From the NCBI GenBank assembly GCA_038531315.1, contig JBCBBT010000089.1:1-7390 (forward strand): a DNA stretch of 7,390 nucleotides, in the 5' to 3' direction. This DNA comes from JAJFFW01 sp038531315. GTDB taxonomy: Bacteria > Pseudomonadota > Alphaproteobacteria > Caulobacterales > Parvularculaceae. The translations under genes were made by a program, and so were the position numbers. Numbering within the stretch: position 1 is the first letter of the stretch; every line of letters starts with the position of its first letter. Shown piece after piece: positions 1 to 6,866 of this stretch. The notes beneath the pieces are model-generated. The model made no database searches. It was not told the DNA's origin and saw only the letters and a list, made by a program, of their open reading frames with translations.

Positions 1-497
1 TCAACCGGACCAGCGACACGCTCATATATCCAGGAAATCGTCGATGCTTCCGGCTGGCCGGCAATCGGGCTGCCGAGCGTGATTACCTGCCGGACCTGGT
101 CCGGCATCTGTTTGGTAAGCTCACGCGCCATCACGCCGCCGAGGCTCCAGCCGACGAGCGACACCTTGCGGCGAGTCTGGCGGTAAACGCTGACAACCCA
201 GTCGGCCAGAAGGTCGATTTTGTCTCCGTTTGTGCCCGGCCCGAGATTGCGCCCCAGGTTCCAGCCGAAGACCGCGTAACCTTTACTGCGCAAAAACCGG
301 CGTAAAAGCCCGGTTGCTCTGTCGCTTGTCAAGAAACCTGGACACACGATTACCGGGTGGCCATCGCCCGCCGGTGCCATCGAAAGCGGTAATTCGGCCG
401 CCGGCAACATCGACATTTCACCAAGCGCACGCGCTGCTTCCATAAACGCATAAGGCAGCGGCGGGCGACGTAGAACAATCGGCGGGGTTTGAGACAT
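1..497 (-). CDS. Alpha/beta hydrolase (esterase/lipase-like), C-terminus beyond window
   Basis: The 165 visible residues form the N-terminal part of an alpha/beta-hydrolase-fold enzyme. Residues 48-56 (PVIVCPGFL) look like the first core strand and oxyanion-hole loop. Residues 116-120 (GWSLG) are the nucleophile elbow GxSxG, giving Ser118 as the expected nucleophile. The acid and His of the triad would lie past the left edge. There is no signal peptide, so a cytoplasmic location is likely. The ATG at 495-497 is chosen because MSQTPPIVLRRPP leads directly into the fold. Only a weak GAG lies upstream, and an in-frame GTG at 534-536 is an alternative. The gene follows the PHA operon on the same strand but is separated from it by 220 bp and a terminator, so it is probably a separate unit. 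The substrate cannot be told; a lipid ester or PHA-related ester is possible but unproven. Confidence 0.85.
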   Translation of the reverse strand, partial: MSQTPPIVLRRPPLPYAFMEAARALGEMSMLPAAELPLSMAPAGDGHPVIVCPGFLTSDRATGLLRRFLRSKGYAVFGWNLGRNLGPGTNGDKIDLLADWVVSVYRQTRRKVSLVGWSLGGVMARELTKQMPDQVRQVITLGSPIAGQPEASTISWIYERVAGPV

Positions 498-601
498 GTA
501 TTCTTTACTCGTGCAAGCGCGTGGGCCGGCACTCACGCTATCGCCATGAATCTGGCACTGATTGCGGCAGATTTAAAGCGTCAATTCTCACAAAAGCAGT
601 A

Positions 602-628
602 AAAATCAGCGTTCACGACGCCGATTTT
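602..628 (-). terminator. Rho-independent terminator after the PHA operon, near-symmetric
   Basis: On the minus strand, AAAATCGGCGT, a 5-nt loop (CGTGA) and ACGCTGATTTT form an 11-bp stem with one G-U pair. A run of T follows (TTTTT, then ACTGC and TTTT). The stem lies about 90 nt past the stop of the acetyltransferase gene, the last gene of the operon, and before the hydrolase gene. Because the arms begin with A's and end with T's, the element could also work on the plus strand, where its T run is GATTTTCC. The structure is read directly; the function is inferred. Confidence 0.75.
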
Positions 629-717
629 CCGCACCGCAACATTAATGATTTTTCTTGACTATGCCCGCGAAAGCGCGTTCGCAGCAGCAATATTCGTTAA
701 CGCCGCCGCCGATAGCG

Positions 718-1335
718 TCAGACGGCTTCATCCATTCCGCATAAAGAATGTTGCGCGCTGATCCGTTCCATGTCGCACGACAAAACGACAATATCGTGGG
801 TCTCGCCATGTCGGTCCATGACGTGATCCTTCAATAACGCCTCGCCGCGAAATCCGAGCTCTTCAAAAATTGAGACGGCGCCTTTTTGATCAACGGTCAT
901 TTGCGCAATCAGCTTCTTGATCGAATCGGCGATCGCGATCCGGAAACATTCCTGAATTAAGACCCGTCCGAGCCCCTTGCCGCGCATCGTCTCACTGACG
1001 AGAACGCGCACTTCGCCGACATGCGGGGACCACGACAACGGATCGCGGATCAACGCGACGCAACCGACGATCGCGCCGCTGTCATCCGTCGCCAGAACGG
1101 TCTTGATGGAGCCTTCATCAATGGCGTCGCCCCAGGCTTTGACGACTTTCGCATTGGTGATGTCCCGGCGCACATAAAGGAGGTCGTGCGCCGGCAACGC
1201 CTTTGCAAAAGCGAGAATGGCCGCATCATCAGCGGGCGTCATCGGGCGCAGCGTCAGGGCGCCCGCCTCGCCCGCGGCCCCCTCCGCCGCATCCAGCGTT
1301 ATCTGCAGCGGATAGCGTTCCTTCAAAATGTTCAT
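718..1335 (-). CDS. GNAT-family N-acetyltransferase coupled to phaC
   Basis: This 205-aa protein belongs to the GNAT superfamily, which transfers acetyl (or another acyl) from CoA to an amine. The N-terminal strand LTLRPMTPADDAAIL is at residues 27-41. The central strand around GEVRVLVSE (108-115) runs into the acetyl-CoA pyrophosphate-binding motif RGKGLG at 118-123. GFRGEALLKDHV (161-172) is the usual C-terminal strand and turn. Its ATG overlaps the phaC stop as TGATG, with GGAG 11 nt upstream inside phaC, so translation is probably coupled. A longer in-frame reading to 1668 only shadows phaC and is not used. The acceptor substrate is unknown. Coupling to PHA synthase suggests modification of an operon product or handling of a CoA-linked metabolite, but nothing in the sequence shows this. 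No membrane or signal segment is visible. Confidence 0.9.
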   Translation of the reverse strand: MNILKERYPLQITLDAAEGAAGEAGALTLRPMTPADDAAILAFAKALPAHDLLYVRRDITNAKVVKAWGDAIDEGSIKTVLATDDSGAIVGCVALIRDPLSWSPHVGEVRVLVSETMRGKGLGRVLIQECFRIAIADSIKKLIAQMTVDQKGAVSIFEELGFRGEALLKDHVMDRHGETHDIVVLSCDMERISAQHSLCGMDEAV

Positions 1336-2432
1336 CAAACCGATCGCTCCGATAGCCAGTCGTCGAGTTTCGGCCACAGACGCGTCACCGCGTTCGGCCC
1401 TGCAACAAGAGAAATATGTCCGCCCTTCAAGACAAGCTCTTCCTTGTCCTGCGAGCGCGCAAGCTTGACCAAGGGCTCGCTCGCTTTTCGCGGTATGATA
1501 TGATCGTGTTCGGCCACAGCGTGCAAAAGCGGCGCAGTGATATTGGAGATATCCGCACGCTTGCCGCCGACAACAAGCTCGCCCTTGGCCAGCTTGTTCC
1601 CCCACATCAGCTCCTTGGTGGTTTGCCGAAAATACTCCCCGGCCAGCGGCAGCGTTTCGTTCGCCCACCGATCAAATTTGCGGTAGGATTCAACAAACTG
1701 ATCATTCCACATGTTGTCATACAACTGAATGCGCGCCGCCGGTTTCCCGACCGGCCGCAACATATCGAACGATGTCATAATGAGATCGGGCGGCACATTG
1801 CCGACCATATCGACGAGCCGGTCGACATCGAAATATTTGGGATCGGAAAATGCGTTGAACAGCCCCATTTCGTGCCAGTCTATCGGCGTTGTAAAACAAA
1901 CGAGATTTTTCATCGGGCCGTCGGCGTGGGTCGCTGCGTAGATCACCGACAGGACCCCGCCCATGCAGTAACCGATAATCGTCACCTCATCGACGCCGGT
2001 GCGCTCGGCAATCTTGTCGATACAGGCCGGGATGAAATCCTGGGTGTAATCCTCCAGCTTCAGCTTTTTTTCCTCGGGACGCGGCGGGTCCCAGTCGATG
2101 ACGAATACATCATAGCCATGTTTCAACAGGAATTGCACAAAGCTGGCGTTCTTCGCGATATCGAGCACGTAAGAGCGATTGGTGGTCGCCATCACGATCA
2201 GGATCGGCACGCGATAAAGTTCATCCGCCTGGTGATGATAATGATAAAGATTTAGGGTGCCGCGCTTGTAGATTGTCTCTTTCGCCGACAGGCCGACCGG
2301 CGGCGCGGTCGAGGCGAAATACTCAACGCCCTTTATGTTGCGCTGGATCGTCCGGTCGACAAGCGTGCGCATGCGTTGACCGAGCTTGGCGCGGTTTTGT
2401 GATGAAGGCTCGCTCGACGCCACGGCGCTCAC
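1335..2432 (-). CDS. phaC: Class III-type poly(R)-hydroxyalkanoic acid synthase subunit PhaC
   Basis: This enzyme polymerises (R)-3-hydroxyacyl-CoA into polyhydroxyalkanoate at the surface of storage granules, releasing CoA. At 365 aa it has the short length of class III/IV synthases rather than the roughly 560-590 aa of classes I/II. The lipase-like box GYCMGG at residues 154-159 carries the catalytic Cys156. Asp310 (AEHDHI) and His339 (GGHIS) complete the triad. Their spacing matches the Allochromatium vinosum enzyme (C149/D302/H331, from memory). Other family features are VIDWDPP (111-117) and FTTPIDW (180-186). The start is GTG at 2430-2432, overlapping the upstream stop as GTGA, with AAGGG just before it. 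Class III/IV synthases need a second subunit, and the overlapping upstream gene is the obvious candidate. No phaA, phaB or depolymerase gene is visible here. Confidence 0.95.
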   Translation of the reverse strand: MSAVASSEPSSQNRAKLGQRMRTLVDRTIQRNIKGVEYFASTAPPVGLSAKETIYKRGTLNLYHYHHQADELYRVPILIVMATTNRSYVLDIAKNASFVQFLLKHGYDVFVIDWDPPRPEEKKLKLEDYTQDFIPACIDKIAERTGVDEVTIIGYCMGGVLSVIYAATHADGPMKNLVCFTTPIDWHEMGLFNAFSDPKYFDVDRLVDMVGNVPPDLIMTSFDMLRPVGKPAARIQLYDNMWNDQFVESYRKFDRWANETLPLAGEYFRQTTKELMWGNKLAKGELVVGGKRADISNITAPLLHAVAEHDHIIPRKASEPLVKLARSQDKEELVLKGGHISLVAGPNAVTRLWPKLDDWLSERSV

Positions 2433-2851
2433 GCGCCCTTAGATGACGACGCCTTGCGGGCGGCGGATTTTTTGGCGGCTTTCTTTTTCGGCTTTTTGGT
2501 GCGCGGCGGCTGGCCGGCGCGCGCGGCGGCGGCTTCCGGCGGCGCGATTTTGCGCAGCATGTCCTCAATCCGCACGAGGCGCTCATCAACGCTCATCAGG
2601 CGTTCGCCGAGGGCCGTAATGTCATCACGGCTCGGCATATTAAACATCGCCAGCTGGCGCGCCATATGGGTGTTCATACCCTTTTGCATCCGCATCTGAA
2701 CGTTGGAGGCTATGTTGGCGGTGCGGGCGAATTCCTCGGTCCCCATCAGCGTCGTTGCGATGGCGTCCATTCGCTCTTCAAGATTGGCGATCGCTTCGCG
2801 GACCGGATCGCCCGCGTCCATGGATTTGCTTTTGGCGATGATCGTCTCCAT
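2429..2851 (-). CDS. Small PhaE/PhaR-like PHA synthase accessory subunit with basic C-terminal tail
   Basis: This 140-aa protein is likely a PHA synthase partner or granule protein. Residues about 15-100 are predicted mostly helical, with heptad-like stretches. FNMPSRDDITALGERLMSVDERLVRIEDML (70-99) resembles the C-terminal helix motif of PhaE and PhaR subunits (pattern: short hydrophobic, P-[ST]-[RK]-[DE]-[EDI], then a coiled-coil helix). Residues 117-138 contain 11 Lys/Arg and no acidic residue, a KKPKKKAAKK-type tail like those of histone H1 or the DNA-binding phasins PhaF and PhaM. It is much shorter than classical PhaE, which is about 350 aa. The chosen ATG (2849-2851) lacks a clear ribosome site; Met11 (2819-2821) is an alternative start. 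The stop overlaps the phaC GTG by 4 nt. The family assignment rests on this motif and on operon position. Confidence 0.75.
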   Translation of the reverse strand: METIIAKSKSMDAGDPVREAIANLEERMDAIATTLMGTEEFARTANIASNVQMRMQKGMNTHMARQLAMFNMPSRDDITALGERLMSVDERLVRIEDMLRKIAPPEAAAARAGQPPRTKKPKKKAAKKSAARKASSSKGA

Positions 2852-2864
2852 CGTTACCGGGCGT

Positions 2865-2894
2865 ATATTTGTCAGGCGGATCAGGCTTTGGCAA
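2865..2894 (-). promoter_or_regulatory. Candidate sigma70-type promoter of the PHA operon
   Basis: Reading the minus strand, TTGCCA (2889-2894) and AAATAT (2865-2870) are separated by 18 bp. Transcription would begin near 2858, leaving only a few untranslated bases before the ATG at 2851, or about 37 if Met11 is the true start. It is the best match in the 205-bp divergent region. It is prediction by eye only. Confidence 0.4.
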
Positions 2895-3047
2895 GCCGGC
2901 CGCCAGACGGCGACATATGCGTTAGTGCTTTGCAATCGTTCAAAAAAAGTTAGTTTGCTCTTGCGCAGCGCGCAGCGGGCGAGAACAATCGCGACAAGCC
3001 GCCGTTTGGGATAAAAGGCGCGCCTGGCCTGCTCTGGAAAGGCCGAC

Positions 3048-3053
3048 AGGGAG
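3048..3053 (+). promoter_or_regulatory. Ribosome binding site deciding the gpx start
   Basis: AGGGAG lies 6 nt before the second of two tandem ATG codons (3060) but only 3 nt before the first (3057). The spacing favours 3060, giving a protein that begins MTTVHDF. Confidence 0.6.
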
Positions 3054-3059
3054 AAGATG

Positions 3060-3545
3060 ATGACCACCGTCCATGATTTTTCCGCCGACCGTCTCGGCGG
3101 CGACGCGCAGCCGCTTTCCGATTACGCCGGCAAGGTGATTGTGATCGTCAATGTAGCGAGCAAATGCGGTTTCACCCCGCAATATGAGGGTCTCGAAGCG
3201 CTCTATCAGAAATACAAGGACGCCGGGCTCGAAATCCTGGGCTTTCCCTGTAATCAGTTCGGCGCACAGGAGCCGGGCGACGCGGACGAAATCGCCAATT
3301 TCTGCTCGAACACCTTCGACGTCACCTTCCCGATGTTCGCGAAGATCGACGTCAATGGCCCGGGCGCCCACCCCCTTTACGATCACATCAAAGGCGAAAA
3401 GCCGGGCCTTGCCGGATCGAAATCGGTGAAATGGAATTTCACAAAGTTTCTTGTCGACAAGGACGGCAAGACCGTGCGCCGGTACGCGCCGCAGGAAAGC
3501 CCGGCGGCGATGGAACGCGAAATTAAAAAACTTCTGGACGCTTAA
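3060..3545 (+). CDS. gpx: Glutathione peroxidase-family peroxidase (Gpx), probably thioredoxin-dependent two-Cys type
   Basis: This 161-aa cytosolic thiol peroxidase reduces H2O2 and organic or lipid hydroperoxides. The first family signature, NVASKCGFTPQY, is at residues 31-42 with the peroxidatic Cys36. The second, LGFPCNQFGAQEPG, is at 60-73. WNFTKF is at 125-130, so the catalytic tetrad is Cys36, Gln70, Trp125 and Asn126. Cys is used, not selenocysteine. A third cysteine, Cys82 in FCSNTFDVTFP, matches the position of the resolving Cys82 of yeast Gpx3. That class is usually recycled by thioredoxin, so despite the name glutathione may not be the reductant. The chosen start is the second ATG of a tandem pair (3057/3060) on ribosome-site spacing. 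The gene ends 31 bp before the P450 gene on the same strand with no terminator between them, so co-transcription is likely. Confidence 0.96.
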   Translation: MTTVHDFSADRLGGDAQPLSDYAGKVIVIVNVASKCGFTPQYEGLEALYQKYKDAGLEILGFPCNQFGAQEPGDADEIANFCSNTFDVTFPMFAKIDVNGPGAHPLYDHIKGEKPGLAGSKSVKWNFTKFLVDKDGKTVRRYAPQESPAAMEREIKKLLDA

Positions 3546-3560
3546 AGTCTCGAAGAACTG

Positions 3561-3565
3561 GGAGG
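3561..3565 (+). promoter_or_regulatory. Ribosome binding site for the GTG start of CYP102A
   Basis: GGAGG lies 11 nt before the GTG at 3577, a slightly long spacing. It lies in the short gap after gpx and supports GTG over the next in-frame ATG at 3640 (Met22), which would remove the conserved N-terminal segment. Confidence 0.55.
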
Positions 3566-3576
3566 CCTAAAACCCC

Positions 3577-6500
3577 GTGGCGACAAAAAACCCCCTGCAC
3601 CCGATCCCGAACCCATCCGGCCAGCCGGTCATCGGCAATATGCTGACCGTCGACGCCGACGCGCCGCTGCAGAGCCTGATGAAGATCACGCGCGAACAGG
3701 GGCCGATCTTCTGGCTCGATATGATGGGCAAACCGATGATCATCGTCTCGGGCGCGGAACTCGTCAAAGAGCTTTGCGACGAAACCAGGTTTGACAAGGC
3801 GGTCCGTGGACCACTACGCCGCGTCAGGGTGATCGGCGGCGACGGGCTTTTCACCGGCGACACGCAGGACCCGAACTGGTCAAAGGCGCACAATATCCTG
3901 CTGCCCACATTCAGCCAGCAGGCGATGAAAGATTATCTGCCGATGATGATCGATATCGCCAGTCAGATGATGCTGAAATGGGAGCGGCTGAACGCAGACG
4001 ACGAAATCGACGTCGTTCGAGACATGACGGGTCTCGCCCTCGACACCATCGGTGTTTGCGGTTTCGATTATCGGTTCAATTCTTTCTACCGGAAAGACTT
4101 TCACCCCTTTATCGACGCCATGGGGCGCACGCTCGAAACATCGATGATACAGCGTGGCCTGCCCTTCGAGGAAGTGGCCCTGCGCGGACGTCTGTCGCAA
4201 CTCAAAAAAGACGTCCATTATATGAACAATCTCGTCGATGACATTATTCGTGAACGGCGGCGTCACGGTGCGCTCAACGGCGCTGCAAACGGCGAGTCGC
4301 GGGCGCAAAAAGACCTCCTGAACTATATGCTGGCGGGCGTCGACAAGGTCACCGGCGAAAGTCTTTCCGATGAAAACATCCGCTATCAGATCAATACATT
4401 TTTGATCGCCGGGCATGAAACCACATCGGGACTGTTGTCGTTCACGCTGTATTTCCTGTTGAACAATCCCGATGTCCTGGCCAAAGCCTACGAAGAGGTT
4501 GATCGTGTTCTGGGTTCCGACATCGCTGCTGCGCCCACCTACGCACAGGTCAATCAACTGGATTATGTACGCGCGATCCTCTCTGAGTCATTGCGTCTTT
4601 GGCCGACGGCGCCGGCATTTGGTGTTTATCCCTACAAGGATGAAATAATCGGCGGCCAGTATAATCTGAAAGCCGGCTCCTTCATCACCGTCCTGACGCT
4701 GATGCTTCACCGTGACAAGGCGGTCTGGGGCGACGATCCGGATACTTTCAATCCCGATCATTTCAGCAAGGAAGCGGAAGCCGCGCGCCCGTCAGCGGCG
4801 TACAAGCCGTTCGGCAACGGCCAGCGCGCCTGCATCGGGCGCCAGTTCGCCATGCAGGAAGCGGTGTTGGTTATCGGCATGATCCTGCAACGCTTCCAGC
4901 TGATCGATCACACCAATTACGATCTGAAGATCAAAGAGACGCTATCCATCAAGCCGGAAGGCTTCATGATGAAAGTCAGGATGCGCGACAGCGTCACCCG
5001 CGGGACGGTAATCCCGGCAGGCGACATCGCGGGAGATGCGGCCGGCGCCGCCGCCGAGGCGGCGCGGCGCCCTAAACACGGCACGCCATTATGCGTCCTT
5101 TATGGTTCCAATCTCGGCGCGACAGAATCCTTCGCCCGCGAAATCGCCGAGGCCGGCGAATTGAACGGGTTTGAAACAACGCTGGCGCCGCTTGACGACC
5201 ACGTCGGCAAGCTACCCGACAAGGGCGCCGTGATTATCGCGAGCGCATCCTACAACGGCGCGCCGCCGGATAACGCGGCGAAATTCGTTGCGTGGCTCGA
5301 ACAGGCGGACGCAAGCGCCGTCGCCGGCGTTTCCTACAGCGTTTTCGGTTGCGGCAATCGCGATTGGGCCTCCACCTTCCAGGAAATTCCGCGCAAGATC
5401 GACGACCGCCTCGAAGCGCTGGGGGCGTCGCGGATTGCACCCCGCGGTGAAGCCGACGCCCGCGAGGATCTGGATGGTCAGTTCAGGGAATGGTTTGACG
5501 CATTGTGGCCGGCGCTTGGCGACGCGCTGGACATCGACGTCGATTTCACCAAGGCCCCTGATGCGGCCCCGCTTTACGAGGTGGAACCGGCCGAAAGCGT
5601 CACGGCAAATCCCGTCGCCAACCAGACCGGCGCCATCCCGATGACGGTGCTGGCGAATCGGGAATTGCAATCTACCGACCCGTCCAACCCGTCGCCGCGC
5701 TCAACCCGCCATATTGAGATCGCCATGCCGGACGGCGCGTCTTACGCGCCGGGCGATCACCTTTGCGTCGTGCCGGTAAACCATCCGGACCTCGTTGCGC
5801 GCGTTCTCGCCCGTTTTGGTTTCGATCACGAATCCCACGTTCGCATTCACGTCACCGGCGGCCGGCGCAGCCCGTTCCCGAACAATTCGACCTTTTCAGT
5901 CAAACGCCTCGCTGACGTATGCGGAGAACTTCAGGCGACAGCGAGCCGTAAGGATGTCGGCGTTCTTGCCTCCCACACGCGATGCCCCGACACCAAAGCC
6001 AAGCTCGAGGCGCTCGCCAAACGCGCCGATAATGGGTCCGACCTTTATCGCTCTGAAGTCTTTTTGAAGCACAAATCCGTTTTTGATCTGCTTGAGGAGT
6101 TTCCGGCCTGCGAATTGCCGTTTGCGGTCTTTCTTGAACTGATCCCGTGGATTTCGCCGCGGTATTATTCAATCTCATCATCGCCCAAAGCCGATCCGAA
6201 GCGATGTTCGATCACCGTCGGCGTCGTCGAGGGCGAGGCCCGTTCAGGCAACGGGACATATCGCGGGGTCTGTTCGAATTATCTCGCCGCGGCGCGCGTC
6301 GGCGACGTCATTCAAGCAGTCGTTAAAGAACCTTCGGGCGAATTCCGTTTCCCCGATGACCCGTCAAAACCCTTGATTATGGTCGGCCCAGGCACCGGTC
6401 TCGCGCCGTTTCGCGGCTTCATTCAGGAACGCCGCGCGCGGCGCGCCGACGGCGCCGCCCTCGGGCCGGCGCTCTTGTTCTTTGGTTGCCGGCGGCCCGA

Positions 6501-6828
6501 TGAGGATTTCCTCTACGAACAGGAATTGAAACAGGCCGCAGAAGACGGGCTGATCACGCTCTACACGGCGTTTTCGCGCGCCGGCGCCGAGCGTGTCTAT
6601 GTGCAGGACCTCATCCGCCGCGAGCGCGCCGCCGTCTGGCCGCTGATCGAACAAGGCGCCTCGATTTTCGTATGCGGCGACGGCGCGGCCATGGAGCCCG
6701 ACGTCAAGCGCACCCTGACGACGCTCTATGCGGAAGAAAAAGACGTGCCGTTCGATGACGCCGAAGCATGGATGGACGCGCTCGCCCGCGACGGTCGCTA
6801 TAACCTCGATGTCTGGGCGGGGGGCTGA
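3577..6828 (+). CDS. cyp102A: Self-sufficient cytochrome P450/NADPH-P450 reductase fusion, CYP102A family (P450 BM3-like)
   Basis: This soluble 1083-aa enzyme joins a fatty-acid hydroxylase to its own reductase and inserts oxygen from O2 using NADPH. The P450 domain spans about residues 1-470: oxygen-activation helix AGHETTSG (278-285, Thr282), ExxR at 337-340, and heme loop FGNGQRACIG (412-421) with ligand Cys419. An Ala-rich linker (about 471-500) leads to the FMN domain (about 503-650: YGSNLGATES, SASYNGAPPDN, VFGCGNRDWAS). The FAD/NADPH domain (about 685-1083) has RYYSISSSP (862-870), GPGTGLAPFRGF (937-948), FFGCRRPDEDFLY (968-980), Ser1000/Arg1001 and the C-terminal DVWAG with Trp1080. 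It is about 35 aa longer than BM3 and complete. Compared with BM3, Phe87 is kept (Phe92), but Arg47 becomes Lys52, Tyr51 becomes Ile56 and Ala82 becomes Gly87, so substrate preference may differ. Fatty acids are the likely substrates by family. Confidence 0.97.
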   Translation: MATKNPLHPIPNPSGQPVIGNMLTVDADAPLQSLMKITREQGPIFWLDMMGKPMIIVSGAELVKELCDETRFDKAVRGPLRRVRVIGGDGLFTGDTQDPNWSKAHNILLPTFSQQAMKDYLPMMIDIASQMMLKWERLNADDEIDVVRDMTGLALDTIGVCGFDYRFNSFYRKDFHPFIDAMGRTLETSMIQRGLPFEEVALRGRLSQLKKDVHYMNNLVDDIIRERRRHGALNGAANGESRAQKDLLNYMLAGVDKVTGESLSDENIRYQINTFLIAGHETTSGLLSFTLYFLLNNPDVLAKAYEEVDRVLGSDIAAAPTYAQVNQLDYVRAILSESLRLWPTAPAFGVYPYKDEIIGGQYNLKAGSFITVLTLMLHRDKAVWGDDPDTFNPDHFSKEAEAARPSAAYKPFGNGQRACIGRQFAMQEAVLVIGMILQRFQLIDHTNYDLKIKETLSIKPEGFMMKVRMRDSVTRGTVIPAGDIAGDAAGAAAEAARRPKHGTPLCVLYGSNLGATESFAREIAEAGELNGFETTLAPLDDHVGKLPDKGAVIIASASYNGAPPDNAAKFVAWLEQADASAVAGVSYSVFGCGNRDWASTFQEIPRKIDDRLEALGASRIAPRGEADAREDLDGQFREWFDALWPALGDALDIDVDFTKAPDAAPLYEVEPAESVTANPVANQTGAIPMTVLANRELQSTDPSNPSPRSTRHIEIAMPDGASYAPGDHLCVVPVNHPDLVARVLARFGFDHESHVRIHVTGGRRSPFPNNSTFSVKRLADVCGELQATASRKDVGVLASHTRCPDTKAKLEALAKRADNGSDLYRSEVFLKHKSVFDLLEEFPACELPFAVFLELIPWISPRYYSISSSPKADPKRCSITVGVVEGEARSGNGTYRGVCSNYLAAARVGDVIQAVVKEPSGEFRFPDDPSKPLIMVGPGTGLAPFRGFIQERRARRADGAALGPALLFFGCRRPDEDFLYEQELKQAAEDGLITLYTAFSRAGAERVYVQDLIRRERAAVWPLIEQGASIFVCGDGAAMEPDVKRTLTTLYAEEKDVPFDDAEAWMDALARDGRYNLDVWAGG

Positions 6829-6866
6829 TCAGAACCTTCACGGCCGGCCGCTTCATAACGTCCGCC

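Larger units (their letters stand above)
2852..3056. promoter_or_regulatory. Divergent intergenic region between the PHA operon and the gpx-CYP102A unit
   Basis: This 205-bp spacer must hold the control signals for both directions. The leftward promoter candidate is listed separately. For the rightward unit I find only weak pairs, such as TTGCGC (2961-2966) with AACAAT (2984-2989) at 17 bp. Two symmetric sequences could be operator sites: TGCGC-AGC-GCGCA at 2962-2974, overlapping that weak -35, and the 10-bp palindrome AGGCGCGCCT at 3016-3025, between it and the gpx ribosome site. No regulator gene lies in the window, although CYP102A genes elsewhere often sit next to TetR-type repressors. 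Confidence 0.5.

Noticed and set aside
546..602. An 18-codon plus-strand peptide ending at the terminator stem, resembling a leader peptide with attenuator
   Set aside because: It has no ribosome site and no plus-strand gene follows within 2 kb. The stem-loop is better explained as the end of the minus-strand operon.
1336..1668. A longer reading of the acetyltransferase frame beginning inside phaC
   Set aside because: The extra residues are an out-of-frame shadow of phaC. The GNAT fold begins just after the ATG at 1335, which overlaps the phaC stop.
1416..2255. A 279-codon open frame on the plus strand opposite phaC
   Set aside because: It is antisense to a well-supported gene, its protein shows no recognisable domain, and the high G+C explains long antisense frames.
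2852..3067. A 72-residue N-terminal extension of the PhaE/PhaR-like protein, starting at 3067 on the minus strand
   Set aside because: It would overlap the gpx start and the divergent promoter region, and its residues are rich in Arg and Cys with no relation to the family. The ATG at 2851 is preferred.
3880..4557. A 225-codon open frame on the minus strand opposite the P450 heme domain
   Set aside because: It is antisense to a fully conserved CYP102A region and has no recognisable domain.
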